From: Camelus bactrianus
Lineage: Eukaryota; Chordata; Mammalia; Artiodactyla; Camelidae
DNA: 64,000 nucleotides
Direction: 5' to 3'
NCBI RefSeq assembly: GCF_048773025.1
Contig: NC_133566.1
Location: forward strand, 18,385,001 to 18,449,000
The notes under the pieces are model-generated. The model did not search any database. It saw only the letters and a list, made by a program, of their open reading frames with translations, and had not been told where the DNA came from. A program made the position numbers and the translations under genes. Shown here piece by piece: positions 32,880 to 46,650 of this stretch. Positions within the stretch are counted from its first letter, which is position 1; each line of letters starts with the position of its first letter.

Positions 32880-33385
32880 AAAACATATGTCCTGAATGTA
32901 CCTGAATGTTCATAGCATTATTCATAAAACGTGGAAACAATCCAAATGCCCATCAACTGATGAATAAATAAAATGTGGCTTACTCATACAGTGTCATTCA
33001 GCAATAACAAAGAATGAAGTACTGACACGTGCTTCAAGAACTGAAACATTATGCTAAATAAAAGACACAAGAGATCATATCCTCTATGATTCCATTTATT
33101 TGAAGTGTCCAGAACAGGCGAATCTATAGAGACAGGAAGTAAATTCACGGTTGCCTAGGACGGGGGGAACGGGTTGGGGAAGGCACTGGGGGGAAACAGG
33201 GAGTGGCTGCTAATGGACGAAGGGTTTCTCTTCGGGTTGACGAAAATGTTCTAGAATTGTGGTGACAGAGGCACAACCCTGTGAATATACTAGAAACCAC
33301 TGAACTGTATGCTTTCAAAGGGGGGATTGTATGATATGTGAATTATACCCCAATAAAGCTGAAAAAATTTTTTCAATTAAAAAAA
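32880..33385 (+). repeat. Old L1 3' fragment
   Basis: 'ttcataaaacgtggaaacaatccaaatgcccatcaactgatg', 'gaatatactagaaaccactgaactgtatgctttcaaa' and 'aattataccccaataaagctg' are L1 3' text. Confidence 0.75.
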
Positions 33386-33437
33386 AATTTTTAAGATGCA
33401 GCTAAATGACCACCTACACTTCGAGGCTTTCCCTCAT

Positions 33438-33453
33438 GCACACACACACACAC
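33438..33453. repeat. Short (CA)n run
   Basis: About eight CA units; minor microsatellite. Confidence 0.7.
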
Positions 33454-33751
33454 ATCCCTCAACAATCCTATGTGGCACTTCAAAGGGGCATCTAAAATTA
33501 CTGTTAACAATTTTTTTCTTTCATCAAATTTCAGAACAAAAAGCTGGCAGGCCATTTGAAGAAAAATTTTATTATGGAAAATATCGCACGTCCAAAAGCA
33601 GACAGTAGTGAACCCCCAGGCACCTATGACTCAGTTCATGGTGTCCCCAGCCACTGCACCCGCAGATTATTTTCAGCAAGCTGTTTTGCACATCCCAATG
33701 CTCTTAATTCTGAGGCCCAAGGAAGTCTAGAAAACAAGTCCACAGCAGTCT

Positions 33752-33945
33752 AATAGGGATGGAACATTTATTATGTGCTGTGTCAACAAACTGCTCTCAA
33801 CACTCAGCATGAACTAGTCATTTCATCCTCAAAATAACCCTAAAAGGTACATTTTTATACTCATGTTATACACTGAGGAAATCCAGGCTTACAGGTGAAC
33901 CTGTCCAGAGGTAGTGAGCGGAAGAACGGAATTCCAAATCAAGGT
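33752..33945 (-). repeat. MIR SINE
   Basis: 'aacatttattatgtgctgtgtcaacaaactg' and 'tcatcctcaaaataaccctaaaaggtac...cactgaggaaatccaggcttac' is reverse MIR text. Confidence 0.65.
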
Positions 33946-34339
33946 TACTCTCTCCATCTTACTTACCTCTCTCAGAAAAAACAGTACATCTCAACTAAAA
34001 TAATCATTTAACTTAGAAGCTGAAAGGTGCCCTCTTTTCTGGAATGAAGGTCACATATAAGGCCAAAAAGGTCATCTGCTGGAGGCACCAAAGTCTCAGT
34101 TCAAACTGGGGCAACTGAGGGGACCCCAGTGGGGAGCCTTCCCTTTGACTCAGCTCTCTGTGGGCTCTCAGAAACATCGAGGGCCACAAGGGAACCGAGG
34201 CTTGCTTCCGGAAATCAAAGGGGCCTTTAAGAAGCCAGAACAAGGACACCACCAGAGTCCCCATTCACTTCTAGAGCCGCATCCCCCAGTCCTGTGACCA
34301 CTCACCACGTGTGGCTACTGAGCACTGGAAATGTGGCTC

Positions 34340-34497
34340 TTGAGGCGGGGAGGGCATAGCTCAGTGGTAGAGCGCGTGCTGAATGTGCACAAGGTCCTGA
34401 GTTCAATCCCCAGTACCTCCATTAAGTTTTTTTTAAATAAAAATAATGCAAAACTCCTACACCAAAAAAAAAAAAAATACAATCTTAAAAAAAAGTA
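34340..34497 (+). mobile_element. Vic-1 type SINE
   Basis: 'ggggagggcatagctcagtggtagagcgcgtgctgaatgtgcac...gttcaatccccagtacctcc' with an A-rich tail. Confidence 0.9.
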
Positions 34498-36689
34498 GTC
34501 CAAAATGAGATGTACTGAAGTTAAATATACACGGCATTTTGAAGAATTAGCACCAAAAAAAGTAAAATATTGATTACAGGTAAAAAAATAGATTTGTTGG
34601 GTTAAATACCTTATTAAAATTTATTTGTCCTAGTTTTTTTGTCTGTTTTTGTTTTTTGCTTTTGTTGTTGTTTTTTTTACCTCTGTAGTGCAGCTACCAG
34701 GACATTCACAATTACAAATGCGGCTCAGTTTCCCCCTGGGCAGCGCTGTTCTCGACCACGCCTGTGCTCCCTGTGGGCTGCCACCTCGTGATGGCTTCTC
34801 ACGGGTCTGCAGACAAACAGAAGGCAGCAGGGCTGGCCCAGGAACAGGGGCCAAGCAGAGCTAAACTTGGATCAGGGTTCTGATCTGAACTGAACTCATC
34901 AGGGACTGGAGACCCACAGCTTCTGAAATTAAATGAGGATGAGCACAACTCCGTTTGAAGCTCAGGCTGGAATGCCCTTGAACCTGGGCACTCCCTCTGT
35001 CATCACAGAGACATTCAGGGGCCGAGGCCGACAGAGATGCAGGCAGATGGGGCTTCCATCCCCGGAAAGGTGGCTCCTCTCCCACCTCACGGCTGAGCAG
35101 AGATGTTCTCAGTGGTCGAACAAGAGAATGGGGTTTCAATGCTGAACTTACTTGATTCACCCAGTCTGCAGAAAGCACTGTCCACAGAACCCTGGGGTGG
35201 CCTTTCCAGGGAAGACCTTCCTTTTCCCTGCCCCTCTGAGCTCCACCCACCCCACCGCCCACGCTAACCACCACACCTCCATCCCTCCCAGAGCATCATT
35301 ACAGATGTCTGTCTGTAGAAATCAATTCGGGCACATTTGAATGTGAGGCTATATTGCAGTGTTTTGCTGTCCTGCAATACAGCCCGGTTACTAAAAAGGC
35401 AAAGGCACTGAGCCCAGGTCACAAGCATCCTCTGACGGCTGGGGCAGTAGAGAGTGAAGGCTGGCACAGCCCTAAATCCGGCTGCATCAGCCGCCAAGTG
35501 TGACAGGAAGTGAGCGAAGTCAGGCATTTGAGAAGGCCCGAGGCACCGTCATGGCACCGAAGAAGCCTCTGAAGGCTGGAGCCACAGCACGGGGTGTCTG
35601 TGGCCTGTCCCTCCACCCCACGCTCAGGACACAGGAAGTGCTCAGTGCCTGTTAATCAAACAGAAGGGAAGACTTGGTCACAGAACATCCAGGCCCTCTA
35701 ATCCTGGGGTGAGCGCACCCTGAGAGAGACACACAGCCCCTGGCAGTGGGAACTGATGGCCTGGCCTGGGTTGCTCTGAGCTGGCCTGGCACCCACGGCG
35801 AGGCTGCTGTGTTCTCCTGTGGATCCCCGACAACTTCCCAGGACACCATCAGACAAGGCCACTTTGCGACTGTGATGGCAAACATCAGATGATTCCCTGA
35901 CTTACGTCTCCATAAAACACAGACAAAACACGAACATCATCCAAACCCTAAAGCGGACCCATGTGCCCCCCGACCCCGAGACCACCGCTTCTTTATGGAT
36001 CCCAGCCTTTAGCCTCACTCCGTTCTTCTCCGTGAACATCAAGGTGCCTGATCACAGGGTTCTCCTGCTTCCTGACAACATCCAATCCAGAAGAAAGCCC
36101 CGCTTCCTTGAGCCCTCCCTCCAAGCCCCAAACAAAAGCCTAAATCCTCTAAATCCTAACACCCTCGCACTGAGACTCCCCAGGGCATGTGACTCCCTTC
36201 ATTCGATGGGTCAATAAAACCAACTTTGTCCAACTGTGTGTTCTGAAGCGTCTTTGGCTACAGGGAACTAATCATCCTCAGCCATAAATCCTTCCCTAGG
36301 TAGCAGAGCCCGTGGTCGCCACTGTGCAGTAACCCCTGGCCTGGGGACAGAAAGGAAGGGGGCACGGGAGGGGGAAGATCAGTGGTGGCAACAAGGACGA
36401 TTCGCACAGAGGGCCTTCCCCGGCCAAGCCCGGGTCGGGCACCGGCCGGCTCCTTTCTCCCACTAAAGAAAGCTCGTGGAAAAGCATCACCTAATCATCG
36501 TCACAGGGTTCCCTGAGCCTGTGCACGTACACACATACACATACTAAACCATTCACTAACTTCAGTACTTACACAAATTACAGATTACTTGTGATTCAAG
36601 TTACAAATGATGGATACAACAGTTGAGGAACCCAAACACTTCAGAGCCCTGCAGCCACCTGGAATCATGAGCCAGAGCAGTCTGGCCTG

Positions 36690-36850
36690 CTCTCCCGTGT
36701 ATGATTTGAACACGTTACTTAAACTGAACCTGTTTCTCACTCCACAAATTAAGGCAACAAACGCTATAAAGTTGCCGTGAGGTGACAGACCCAAGGCCCA
36801 GGACAGCCCCCGGCACGCAGTGAGTGAGGGCAGGTAGGGCTGTGTCTCCA
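36690..36850 (+). repeat. MIR SINE remnant
   Basis: 'acacgttacttaaactgaacctgtttctcactccacaaatt' to 'cccccggcacgcagtgagtg' follows the MIR 3' half. Confidence 0.5.
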
Positions 36851-37074
36851 GCCACCTGGTACCGCTTTTGCCACCTCACAGCCCCTCTTCCCCAAGGTGC
36901 TGACAATTCCATCAACCTGCCTGCCTTAACCAACAGGCTGGAAGCATCCGGAACACAGGCGGTGTCTTACTCGCCCCTGTCCCCCACACCTCCCTGCCAC
37001 TAATGCCCTCTAAGAATTTTTGGCACACGATAGGGACTCAGAAAAAGCCTGATGATTGGAGAGTATCACAACTT

Positions 37075-37252
37075 TATGAGAACTAAAAATAGACTTACCC
37101 TGTGACCCAGCAGTCCCACTCCTGGGCATACGCCAGGAATAAGCTGTAATTCAAAAAGACACCTGCACCCCAGTGTTCATAGCAGGACTATTTACAATAG
37201 CCAAGACATGGAAGCAGCTTAAGTGTCCAGGACTGGATAAAGAAATTGTGCT

Positions 37253-37305
<53 letters not shown>

Positions 37306-37760
37306 AATACTATTCAGCCATAAAAAAGAATAAGGCCATTTGCAGCCACATAGATGGACCTGTAGATCATCATTCAAAGTGAAGTGAGCCAAAAAGAGAA
37401 AGACAAATATTGTATGATGTCACTTGTATGTGGAATCTTAAAAAAAAAAAAAAAAAGAGCCCACAAATGAACTTATTTACAAAACAGAGAGAGACTCACA
37501 GACATGGAAAACAAACATGGTTACTGGGGGGAAAGGGAGTGGGAAGGGATAAATTGGGAGTTCAGGATCTGTAGATACTAATCACTATAAATAAAATGAA
37601 TAACCAGGTCCTACTGTACAGCACAGGGAACTATATTCAGTATGTTGTAATGGCCTATAATGAAAAAGAATACGAAAAGGAATATACACGTGTTTAAATT
37701 AATGCTGTACACTAGAAATTAACATTGTACATTGACTATACTTCAATAAAGAAAAAACTT
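37075..37760 (+). mobile_element. L1 3' region, the longest young L1 piece
   Basis: 'cccactcctgggcatacgccaggaataagc', 'tttacaatagccaagacatggaagcagcttaagtgtccag', 'gactcacagacatggaaaacaaacatggttactgggggg', 'gcacagggaactatattcagtatgttg', 'ctatacttcaataaag'. Only the end of ORF2 and the 3' UTR remain; an (AC)n expansion interrupts it. Confidence 0.88.
37254..37302. repeat. (AC)n microsatellite inside the L1
   Basis: About 24 AC units at the position where L1 3' sequence normally has a short ACAC run. Confidence 0.93.
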
Positions 37761-37828
37761 TATAAGCTCTAGCTGAAACATTGACTATACTTCAATAAAG
37801 AAAAAACTTTATAAGCTCTAGCTGAAAC
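37731..37828. repeat. Perfect 49-bp tandem duplication
   Basis: Positions 37731-37779 are repeated exactly at 37780-37828, from 'attgactatacttcaataaag' to 'ctctagctgaaac'. It covers the last bases of the L1 and its flank, so it arose after that insertion and is young. Confidence 0.93.
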
Positions 37829-39143
37829 CAAAATTGAATGATTTGATTCAAATCCATGTGATTTTCCCCCATTGATGCGTCCCAGAAATGTGGCAGCTTA
37901 ACTTGGTTACAAACTTTTCCCAAACATCACACTTGCATCTTGCCCTGTGCCCCTCAGATTGATCATGAGCCTGCAAATTGTTTCCATCCAACGAGATCAC
38001 ATTTACTGACAATTTTATTGAAGAAACTCTAATCAAAGTTTAGCTCTAGAACCAACTGCTGTGTGTCTACAGCCTAGCAGGTATTTTGTTTTCTTCAAGA
38101 GAAGGAAAACCTCACGTTAACACGAGGGAACTGCAGTTGGGTCACAGGTGGGAACGCCCGTGAAACCCGCTGAGCACTGACGTGTACGGGGGCGTGTGCA
38201 GGTGCTTCTCAGAAACCCAGTTGGACATGGCTGTTTATTTGTACCCTTGAATTTAATCCATGCCACACGAGCTTAAAAGATCATTTCAGAGTCAGTTCTA
38301 TCAAGTTTTCTCAGCTAAGATCTGGTGCCCACTTTGTGCAAAAACTTCCTATCATCCAGATGAAAATAGGCTTGAAGAAAGAGAAACCGCTCCTAACAGG
38401 TGTGCTAACAATGTGTGAGGCAGCTCATGTTTAAAGAGCCCCCTGAGAGTAAAAGGGAAGGAATTCAGCAAAGAAAAGAAAGCCTCTTCACTGCTCAGTT
38501 CTGGCTGGTTAACTTTAATTCTGCAGCTTGATTTAGCAGGAATTTAGATGCCGGTAAGTTTGGTGGCTATAATCCAAGCTTCAAAACAGAGGGCCAGGCG
38601 AGTGAAATGACTGTCCAAGTACCGTGCAAAGTCAGCACGGGGGGTTATCAGGACACTCAGCACAAACACCTTTACAGCAGGATGGAGGCCCAGGCCCCAT
38701 CTAGAATCATCACTGAGCTGATCGCGGCCTTTCCCGTCCCATCTATGAGGCTATCTGGATGGTTCACTAGGCACTCATCAGGCACGCTGTGACGACCACA
38801 GGCTGGGAAAACAGAGGAAAGTCACGTTACTCATTTTACCGCTTGTCAGCTCCCAAGACTAAAGGAATGACTAGTATAAAATTGGGGGATAATCTGTGAC
38901 TTTTGTTCAGCTGTGTTATCTCTATTCATAAAGAAAACCAATTTCTTGTTTGACAAAGGTCTATGGAATAAAACTGACATCAAGGTCTTTCAGAAATAAA
39001 GGAAATACTTACCTACTGTTTGGCTCAAGATTTCTTGAGTGAATTCCACCTCTTATCAAAGATCCAACATAAACTGGGTGAGCAAAATCGATTCCTGTTT
39101 TACTGCAAAACTAACACAAATTGTACAGTAAAGACGAAGAGTC

Positions 39144-39272
39144 GGGGAGGGGTATAGCTCAGTGGCAGAGTGCAGGCTTAGCATGCACGAGGTCCTGGGT
39201 TCAATCCCCAGTAACTCCTGTAAAAATAAATAAATAAACTTAATTACCACCCCCCCCCAAAAAAAAAAAAAA
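39144..39272 (+). mobile_element. Vic-1 type SINE just past the RPIA 3' end
   Basis: 'ggggtatagctcagtggcagagtgcaggcttagcatgcacgaggtcctgggttcaatcccc' then an A-rich tail. Flanked by exact 14-bp repeats AAAGACGAAGAGTC (39130-39143 and 39273-39286). The near end lies about 30 bp beyond the RPIA AATAAA. Confidence 0.93.
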
Positions 39273-39287
39273 AAAGACGAAGAGTCA

Positions 39288-40132
39288 AAACGGCACCATA
39301 CTGTTTTATTTCAACCCTCAAACAATATAAAGAGGTAACAACTTCTGATGCCACACCATGCAAGTAATAACAAAGGAACAACAACAACAAAAAACATTAA
39401 CAAACAAGACAGTCATTTACAGGTGCTTCACAGCAGTGCTTTGGCAGTACTGGCAAGGAACTCTGGCCAATTGCTTCCAACCACAGGGGTCTCAATGAAC
39501 CCCTTGATCTCAGAAAAAGAGCCCCCACATTTCCCCCCTGATAATTTACACATTCTGAGTCACTACATACCACGTTGCTACAATCAGCAGACTTTTGTAA
39601 ATCACATCTTAAAACACATAAATATACATTGTGCGTGATCACAACAAAAACTAAAACCAAAACAGTGTGGTAGAAAAGTAAACATACGTCGAAGTTTCCA
39701 GTAAGGCATCAGGGAACTACTGCTGGCCGGGCCCTTCATTTCACTAGTTTAAAGAAAAGTTGCGATTTACATTTCTCGGCAAACCCAAGATTCAGAAGCT
39801 TAACCAGCAGGCTCAGTTAAAAGTTTAAAAGTCAGTCCTCTTCTCTTTTTATTTTTGGTAAATATTTCATATAAAACATGAAATCACGTTCTACTTCATA
39901 AAAAAAGCTGAGTATTTTTAATAGTAAAAATATATATGTTTATATTTCTCTTTTTAAAAAGACATTTAATAACAATACTTCAGAAGACTGGAAGTAAGCC
40001 CCTCACCCCCCGCCCTGCCAAGCTGTCCGCCTGGCACAGATACATTAAGGCAAAGGCTCCTGGAGAGGCGTGGCCGCCTCGGCCGCGGGCCGGGGACTAG
40101 AGATGAACACACGCCGCTCCTGCAGGGTCGGG
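39288..40132 (-). other. RPIA: RPIA 3' untranslated region
   Basis: From after the stop at 40133 to the presumed cleavage site about 15-20 bp past the AATAAA at 39305-39310. About 840 bp, AT-rich toward its end, no further coding exon. Open frames in this stretch are not conserved-looking and are not called. Confidence 0.7.
39305..39310 (-). terminator. RPIA: RPIA poly(A) signal
   Basis: AATAAA on the - strand (tttatt on +). It is the distal hexamer before the SINE insertion and fits the expected 3' UTR length. Confidence 0.7.
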
Positions 40133-40261
<129 letters not shown>

Positions 40262-40439
40262 TCAGCTTCTCAGGGCAAGGAGGAGACTGGGGCCACGGGG
40301 CCAGCGGGGCAACCACCATTAACAGCACTGGACAGGTGACAAATAACGCCTTCTCTCGCACGTGACAACGAAAAGAGCTGCTGATCATGTTCACTTCTTC
40401 TTGAATCCCTTCTCCCCTGCCATCTGGGCTTTCTCTCTG

Positions 40440-40660
40440 TACCCAAATGTGCCAAGCTTCTCCCTGCCTCAGGGCCTTTGCTCATGCTATTCTTTTTGAA
40501 TTCGACAACGATCTTTGAGTACTTCAAGGGGCTGGGGCTTCTCTGCCCTTCATATATCAGATGACAAGTCATCTTTCCAGAGCGGCCCTCCATGAGTACT
40601 CTAATTACTCTGACTCCTAGTGATTCTCAATCACTCTCTCAGCCTTAGAAGTTTTCCCCC
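40440..40660. repeat. L2-like fragment
   Basis: 'ctgcctcagggcctttgctcatgctattc' is the hallmark L2 text; the downstream part is diverged. Confidence 0.65.
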
Positions 40661-40789
40661 CAGAGTGCTGGAAGATACTTGCAATGCATATACCGCATGA
40701 AAACACATAAACTCTCCAAATCAATACAACAGACAACCTAGTAGAAAAGCGGGCAAAAGACTAAAGGTACTTCACAAGAGGTTATCCAA

Positions 40790-41700
40790 GACGGCCAACA
40801 AACATTAAAAAAAAATGGCAAACTACTCAAAGGGGAATGCAAATTAAAACAAGACACCACCACACACTCACCAGAATGAATATAATGAAATGTGACTGGG
40901 ATACAAGACACTCCCACACAGACACAGAGGGAGCAAAATGGCAAAATCACTTGGGCAAATGTTTATTGGTGCCTCTTCTAAAGCTGAACGTATTCAAACC
41001 TGTTGATTCAGCAACTTTACTCCTTACCCCTTTTATATAAGCAACTATCAGGCATGTATATGGTCCTCAAAAGACAGGAGGTGTAAGGATGTTCATAGCA
41101 ACACTTTTACTAATAGCTAAAAACTGGAGAAACACCCAAATGTCCATCAAGAGTAGAATGCATAGATAAGTATTTTTTTCACACACATAAATACGATGGT
41201 CCACTACTCAGTGATGAGAGTTAACCACCGCTGTTGTAAGCAACCTCTACCAGAAATATTTACATATGGACACATCCACTAAAATGAGATAATACTGATC
41301 AACTACTGAAAAAACAAGCTGGATGGACCCAGTGTGTGGGGGAAGCGGCACCTGCATCCGCTGCTGGCAGAAGTAGGTAACATGGTGCCGTCCGTGGAGG
41401 GCAATTCTGCACCATCTAGCAAAACTAGACACATGTAGCCTTTGATCTAGTAACTCCCTTCTAGCAAAGGACTGGAAACAAATATCTGCTAGTGGGATCT
41501 GGTTAAATAAATATGACAGACATAAAGATGGAATGCCATGTAGTTGTTTAAAAAAAAAAATGAGGAAGCTCTTTTGTGAACCATAATGTGATAATCTCCA
41601 AGATGGGAAATAGTAGGAAGCAAAACACGTATGCAGTGTGCTACCACTCGACTAAAAGGGAGGTGGGAGGCTGTTTGCATTTATGAAGGAGAAACTCAAG
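40790..41700 (+). repeat. Old L1 3' fragments
   Basis: 'ggcaaactactcaaaggggaatgcaaattaaaac', 'ttcatagcaacacttttactaatagctaaaaactgg', 'gaaacacccaaatgtccatcaa' and further L1-like text to about 41700. Diverged. Confidence 0.7.
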
Positions 41701-43019
41701 AAGGACACAATCTTGGTGGCTGCCTCCACACAAGAGCGGTGGAAGGAAGACACGTCTCACTGTTTACTCTTGCAACCACATAAATTCAAAAGTAAAACTT
41801 TCAAAGACAGCCCCCAACACATAAACAAAACCATCCACTGGCAATTAAAAGCCATCAGGCAGAGAAGAGCTGCTGAGACCCGGAGGCCTCTGGCACCATT
41901 GCAAGCCCCCCAAAGACAAGCACAGTGGCTCTCAAGCCCCGTCCTTTCCAAAAACTCTAACACCAGGTGACAGCTCCCACCAGATCCAAAAGAAAGTCAA
42001 ACCAGGTTCAGAAAAGGTTTCAGAGAGCCAGCAGAGACGCGTGGCGGCGGTCCAAGGTCTGATCTAGAGCAACCTCCCTCCGGGTTACTGAGGTGCTGGG
42101 ACGGACTGACCCACCCCTCCTCCCACCCCGAAGCTGGTGGAAAGGGCAGAGGCAGCTCAGCTCTGGTTCTGGGTGGAAGCAAAGGAACATCCGGGGTGTG
42201 ACCAGCCAGGCACCAGTTCAGCTATCCTCTAAGCATCCTCATGTCCACGAATGCCCACGGGACCAGGGCAGGGCAACAGGGCTAGACGGAGAAGCCTGCC
42301 CTGCTTCTCCTCCCCTGACTTGGCCCAGCAGCAAGTACTGCCACAGACCAAAGAGGGTGAGAAAAGAGAGACGATGATCCTTGCGGCACTGAACTGATTT
42401 AGTATCTAGCCTCTTTTCTCATTTTCTGCACTTTAAGTTCCTAATGAAACTCTGAACTTCTCCAGGACGAAGCTCCTACTTCCTGAGGTGGAAAGCAAGT
42501 ACAGGAGAAATGTGCTCACGAAGGACATCTCAGTGTCTCTCAATAAGCAAGAAAGGTCTGAGCAGGTGCAAGAGAGCTACCTAGTGGGCACTGAGAGAAA
42601 TCCACCTCCAGAAGAACAGGGTCGGGACCGGTGGGCTGTTCCCTGCTCGCACGCTGGGCTTTGTCTGCGTTACCATTAGGGGCTATTCTCCTGTTACTAA
42701 CAGTGACCCCTAGACTTCTCGTCCTCCTGCCTTCTTGGTTCCTCAGCTCTTCACTAAAGATAGCACTAAGTGAGGGAATACGCATAATGCGACTCATCTT
42801 TTTTACTTAGTAAATCTGGGAAAAGATTGTCAATAGACAACTAAATCAGTAGACTAAAGGTTGGAAGACTAAAGGTATTATATCGTGTTTATGTATGTAA
42901 TATATCTATATAATATATATATTTATATATATATTTCATTCCCAAATAGCACGGGTAAATTAGAATCTCACCCAGCACAGTGGATTATGGTGAAGATAGC
43001 ATCCTTTCTTCTTAGGGAT

Positions 43020-43235
43020 GTATTCATTCAGCAAACACTGTCGCGTGTGCTGGGGCACCATTTTAACTTATTTAATCCTCCTAACAATCCTATGAGGTAG
43101 GTACTAATAGCCTCCTCTACAGAGGAAGAAACTGAGTCACAGAGACGTTAACTAAGGCCACAAAGGTCATACTGACAGAGTTCAGATCCTCCCCCAGACT
43201 GTCTGCTCCAGACTCCACTCCTAGTCACTACAGTC
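43020..43235 (-). repeat. MIR SINE
   Basis: 'ttatttaatcctcctaacaatcctatgaggtaggtactaatag' and 'aggaagaaactgagtcacagagacgttaac' read as reverse MIR. Confidence 0.8.
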
Positions 43236-43579
43236 TGCTAAACCGGCCTTACCTTTCCCATTAGCCAGTTCAGGCCTGAGAACACTCCATGTCATGGAAT
43301 ATTCCCAGTCAGAACCTTAGCTGCTCCGTATCATGAAACAGAGCTCTCTTACACCTGCCTCTTCTTTTCGATTTCCTTGTACCAGCCTTCAATACCACCC
43401 TTGGCCTGGCTCCTGACTCACCTCTACTCTGCCCTCCCAGTCTGCACCCAGGGCCCCGGGTCCCGGGTCCCGGGTACCAGCTGCAGCAGAGGCTCCTTGC
43501 TGCTCCAAACGTTCGTGTCACACAACCCCTCCTAGACCTGGCTCTCGGGGACGGAAGGACTAAAGGTTCAGGGTCCAGA

Positions 43580-43745
43580 GGCAGATAACCTGGGCCCCCA
43601 TCTTGGTGCTGCAGCCCTTGGGCAAATCGTTTCATCTTCCTCAAGCCATGTCCTCCTCTACAACTATCTCATCAAACTGGAGAATCAAACGAGACATTTT
43701 TAAACACTTAGCACAGTGCATTACTCTGTGCTAAGAGGCAGGTCA
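43580..43745 (+). repeat. MIR SINE remnant
   Basis: 'cccttgggcaaatcgtttcatcttcctc' to 'cttagcacagtgcattac'. Confidence 0.6.
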
Positions 43746-44368
43746 GAAGCCACCTCTCCTCTGTGGAACTTCCCCACACGGCCCAGAAGCAGCCACTCTG
43801 CACTCCCGGTATTATTCCTCCAGCGGAACCGAGCACACTCCACCTTCTCGGTGGGCACAGCTTCTACGCAGCCACTCCCAGCTCTGCCCAGGTTCACACC
43901 AACTCTCCTGGAGGCAGATCCCCCGTTCTACTGATGGGAGCATCCCCTGTAACACAGGGCAGCACCTTGCCCACGGCACGTACCTAATGAATGTGGGGGA
44001 ACTGAGTCCTTCCTCCCCAGTGCTTAAGAGAGCCCGCCCAAATCAGAGGCTGCAGCCAAGCTCCTGGGAGGAAAGGCTCTTTGCAGAGAGGGGGCTTATT
44101 TCAAGGCGAGCCCCTCCCCCGCCCCTGCCACTCCAGACCTATCCCAGCTGAAATGGGTCGTGAAACGCCAACCAACCAAGCTGAGAGGTGAGCAGGGGCC
44201 ATTCAGAGGGGAGGGAGAAAGGAGGTGGGAGTGCAAAGGTGTGAAATTAGAAACCCCAAATGTGGTATAAAGGAAATCCTTCTTTCCAACCAAGTCTTTT
44301 CAAAGCCCCCACCCATCGTGCCTCCTGTGGCTGGAGGCGGGGACAGTCAGGAAGGGCACGGGTATCTA

Positions 44369-44494
<126 letters not shown>

Positions 44495-44659
44495 CTAGAA
44501 GGCAATGTCCCGCATTTACAGGGGATGTAGACACAGGCAGGCAGAGAGGGACAGGAAAGCGGGGCTGAGAGCCAAAGACAGGGACCTCAATCAATGTGCT
44601 CTGACCAGCGCGCCTGCCGCCTGCTTCCCAGAACCCAGGACTACAGAGCAGTGACGAGC

Positions 44660-44850
44660 AGAGGCATGGAGTCAGAGCTGGAGTCCTGGAGCCGCACAGG
44701 CACAGGTCTCACAGAAGCCGTGAGCCTCTGAGAGCCTCCGGTTCCTCGATTGCAAAAAAGGGACAATAAAACGGACTTTGTGAGGCAGCCTATACATAAA
44801 CCACAGTGAGGGCTCACAGTGAGGACTCAACAATTCTTAGCTATTGTTAG
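44660..44850 (+). repeat. MIR SINE remnant
   Basis: 'gaggcatggagtcagagctggagtcctgg' to 'gaggactcaacaattcttagctattgtt'. Confidence 0.6.
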
Positions 44851-45004
44851 GGTGAAAAACTACAGCACCAGGACAGACCACCAACACGGCCAGCATCCCC
44901 ACAGCATCACACTGAGAACCACCACTACGCAAAGCAAGACGGTGCTCCCCTAAGACAGTCCACCTGAAGTCAGGGGCGGAGATGGGGCATGGGGTCAAAC
45001 AGGC

Positions 45005-45235
45005 TGGGTGTAGTTCATTAATCCAGAATTCCTTATACTAACTACTGTATATAAAATAGACAAAAAACACATTTCTTCTGCATAGCACAGGGAACTCTAT
45101 TCAATATCCTGCAGTAACCTATAATGCAAAATATGAAAACGAACATACGCATGTCCACGTATGACTGAAACATGATGCTGTCCACCAGAAATTGACACAG
45201 CAGTGTAAAGTGACTATGCTTCAATTGAAAAAAAA
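45005..45235 (+). mobile_element. Camelid L1 3' end in RPIA intron 7
   Basis: 'catagcacagggaactctattcaatatcctgcagtaacc', 'gctgtccaccagaaattgacacagcag', 'ctatgcttcaattg' plus A tail. Confidence 0.85.
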
Positions 45236-45596
45236 ACAACCCAGAATTCCTCAACAGTGCTGGGCGCTAGAAAGTGTTCAGGACCACAGATGTGGCCAGA
45301 GCACGGAAAGGAGGACTCCCCCGCACGCTGGGGAAGGGGTGGAAGCCCATGGAGGAAGCCCACGAAGGCGGGTGCTGGGCCCCTGCGGAGGAGCTGCAGC
45401 CCTGAGAGAGAACCTCAGTGATGCCCCCTCCGCCTTTCAGCTTCGCAGGGAGCCAGAGCCAGGGCTCTGCACAACCACTAGGATTAGAACCATGATTTTG
45501 AAGAAGTCATTACAAAACACCAGGAGGAAAACACAACAAAATAAAAATTCATCAGGGCAGAGTTACAGCTAATTTGCTTTCTTTTCTTTATGTTCA

Positions 45597-45905
<309 letters not shown>

Positions 45906-46485
45906 TCAAAAACGCAACAAATGTAAACAAGCGCAAGGGCGCAGGTGCACACCCAGCTCAGGCCGGGGGTAACTGCAAGGTGAGAGGCCAAGCGAAGGGA
46001 GCGGGGACGAGGGGACAGGGCTGCAAACCTGCTGGCTATTTCATCGTTTAAGAAAAGCATTTGAAGAAAATATGACAAAAGTGTTAAAACTGAGTATGAC
46101 CAGCTTGTGGTTATACAGGTATAATAATTGTACAGCTGTCGTAATTCATAAGTAAATACATTTTGTTTTTAAATTCATATGCTCGGCTCGAGTGCCTTCT
46201 ACTAGACTCCGTGAAGGAGAATGAGAGAGCCTGGTCAAAGACTGCCCACGGCACAAGTGCCGTGACACAGAGGAAGCAGGGCGCGGACTCACCGCCTGGA
46301 GCAAATGGGCGGTAAACAGGATGTGCTCTGCTAACAAGGACGACGAGCTGTTTCCTCCTCCTCCCAACGGACACGTGAAAAAGCCGTGTCCAGCCTCAGC
46401 GCGAGAGCGGAACATAAGCCTGCAAGACGCTGTCCCAAGCCACAGAGAGCCAGACAGGCCCTCCACTTCTCTACTTCCTCCTCTA

Positions 46486-46650
<165 letters not shown>

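Larger units (their letters stand above)
29451..39287. other. Interval between KDE and the RPIA 3' end, no gene seen
   Basis: No coding gene is supported. It contains a strong CTCF-like motif, young and old L1 fragments, two Vic-1 SINEs before the one beside RPIA, L2 and MIR copies, an (AC)n tract and a 49-bp tandem duplication. Confidence 0.6.
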
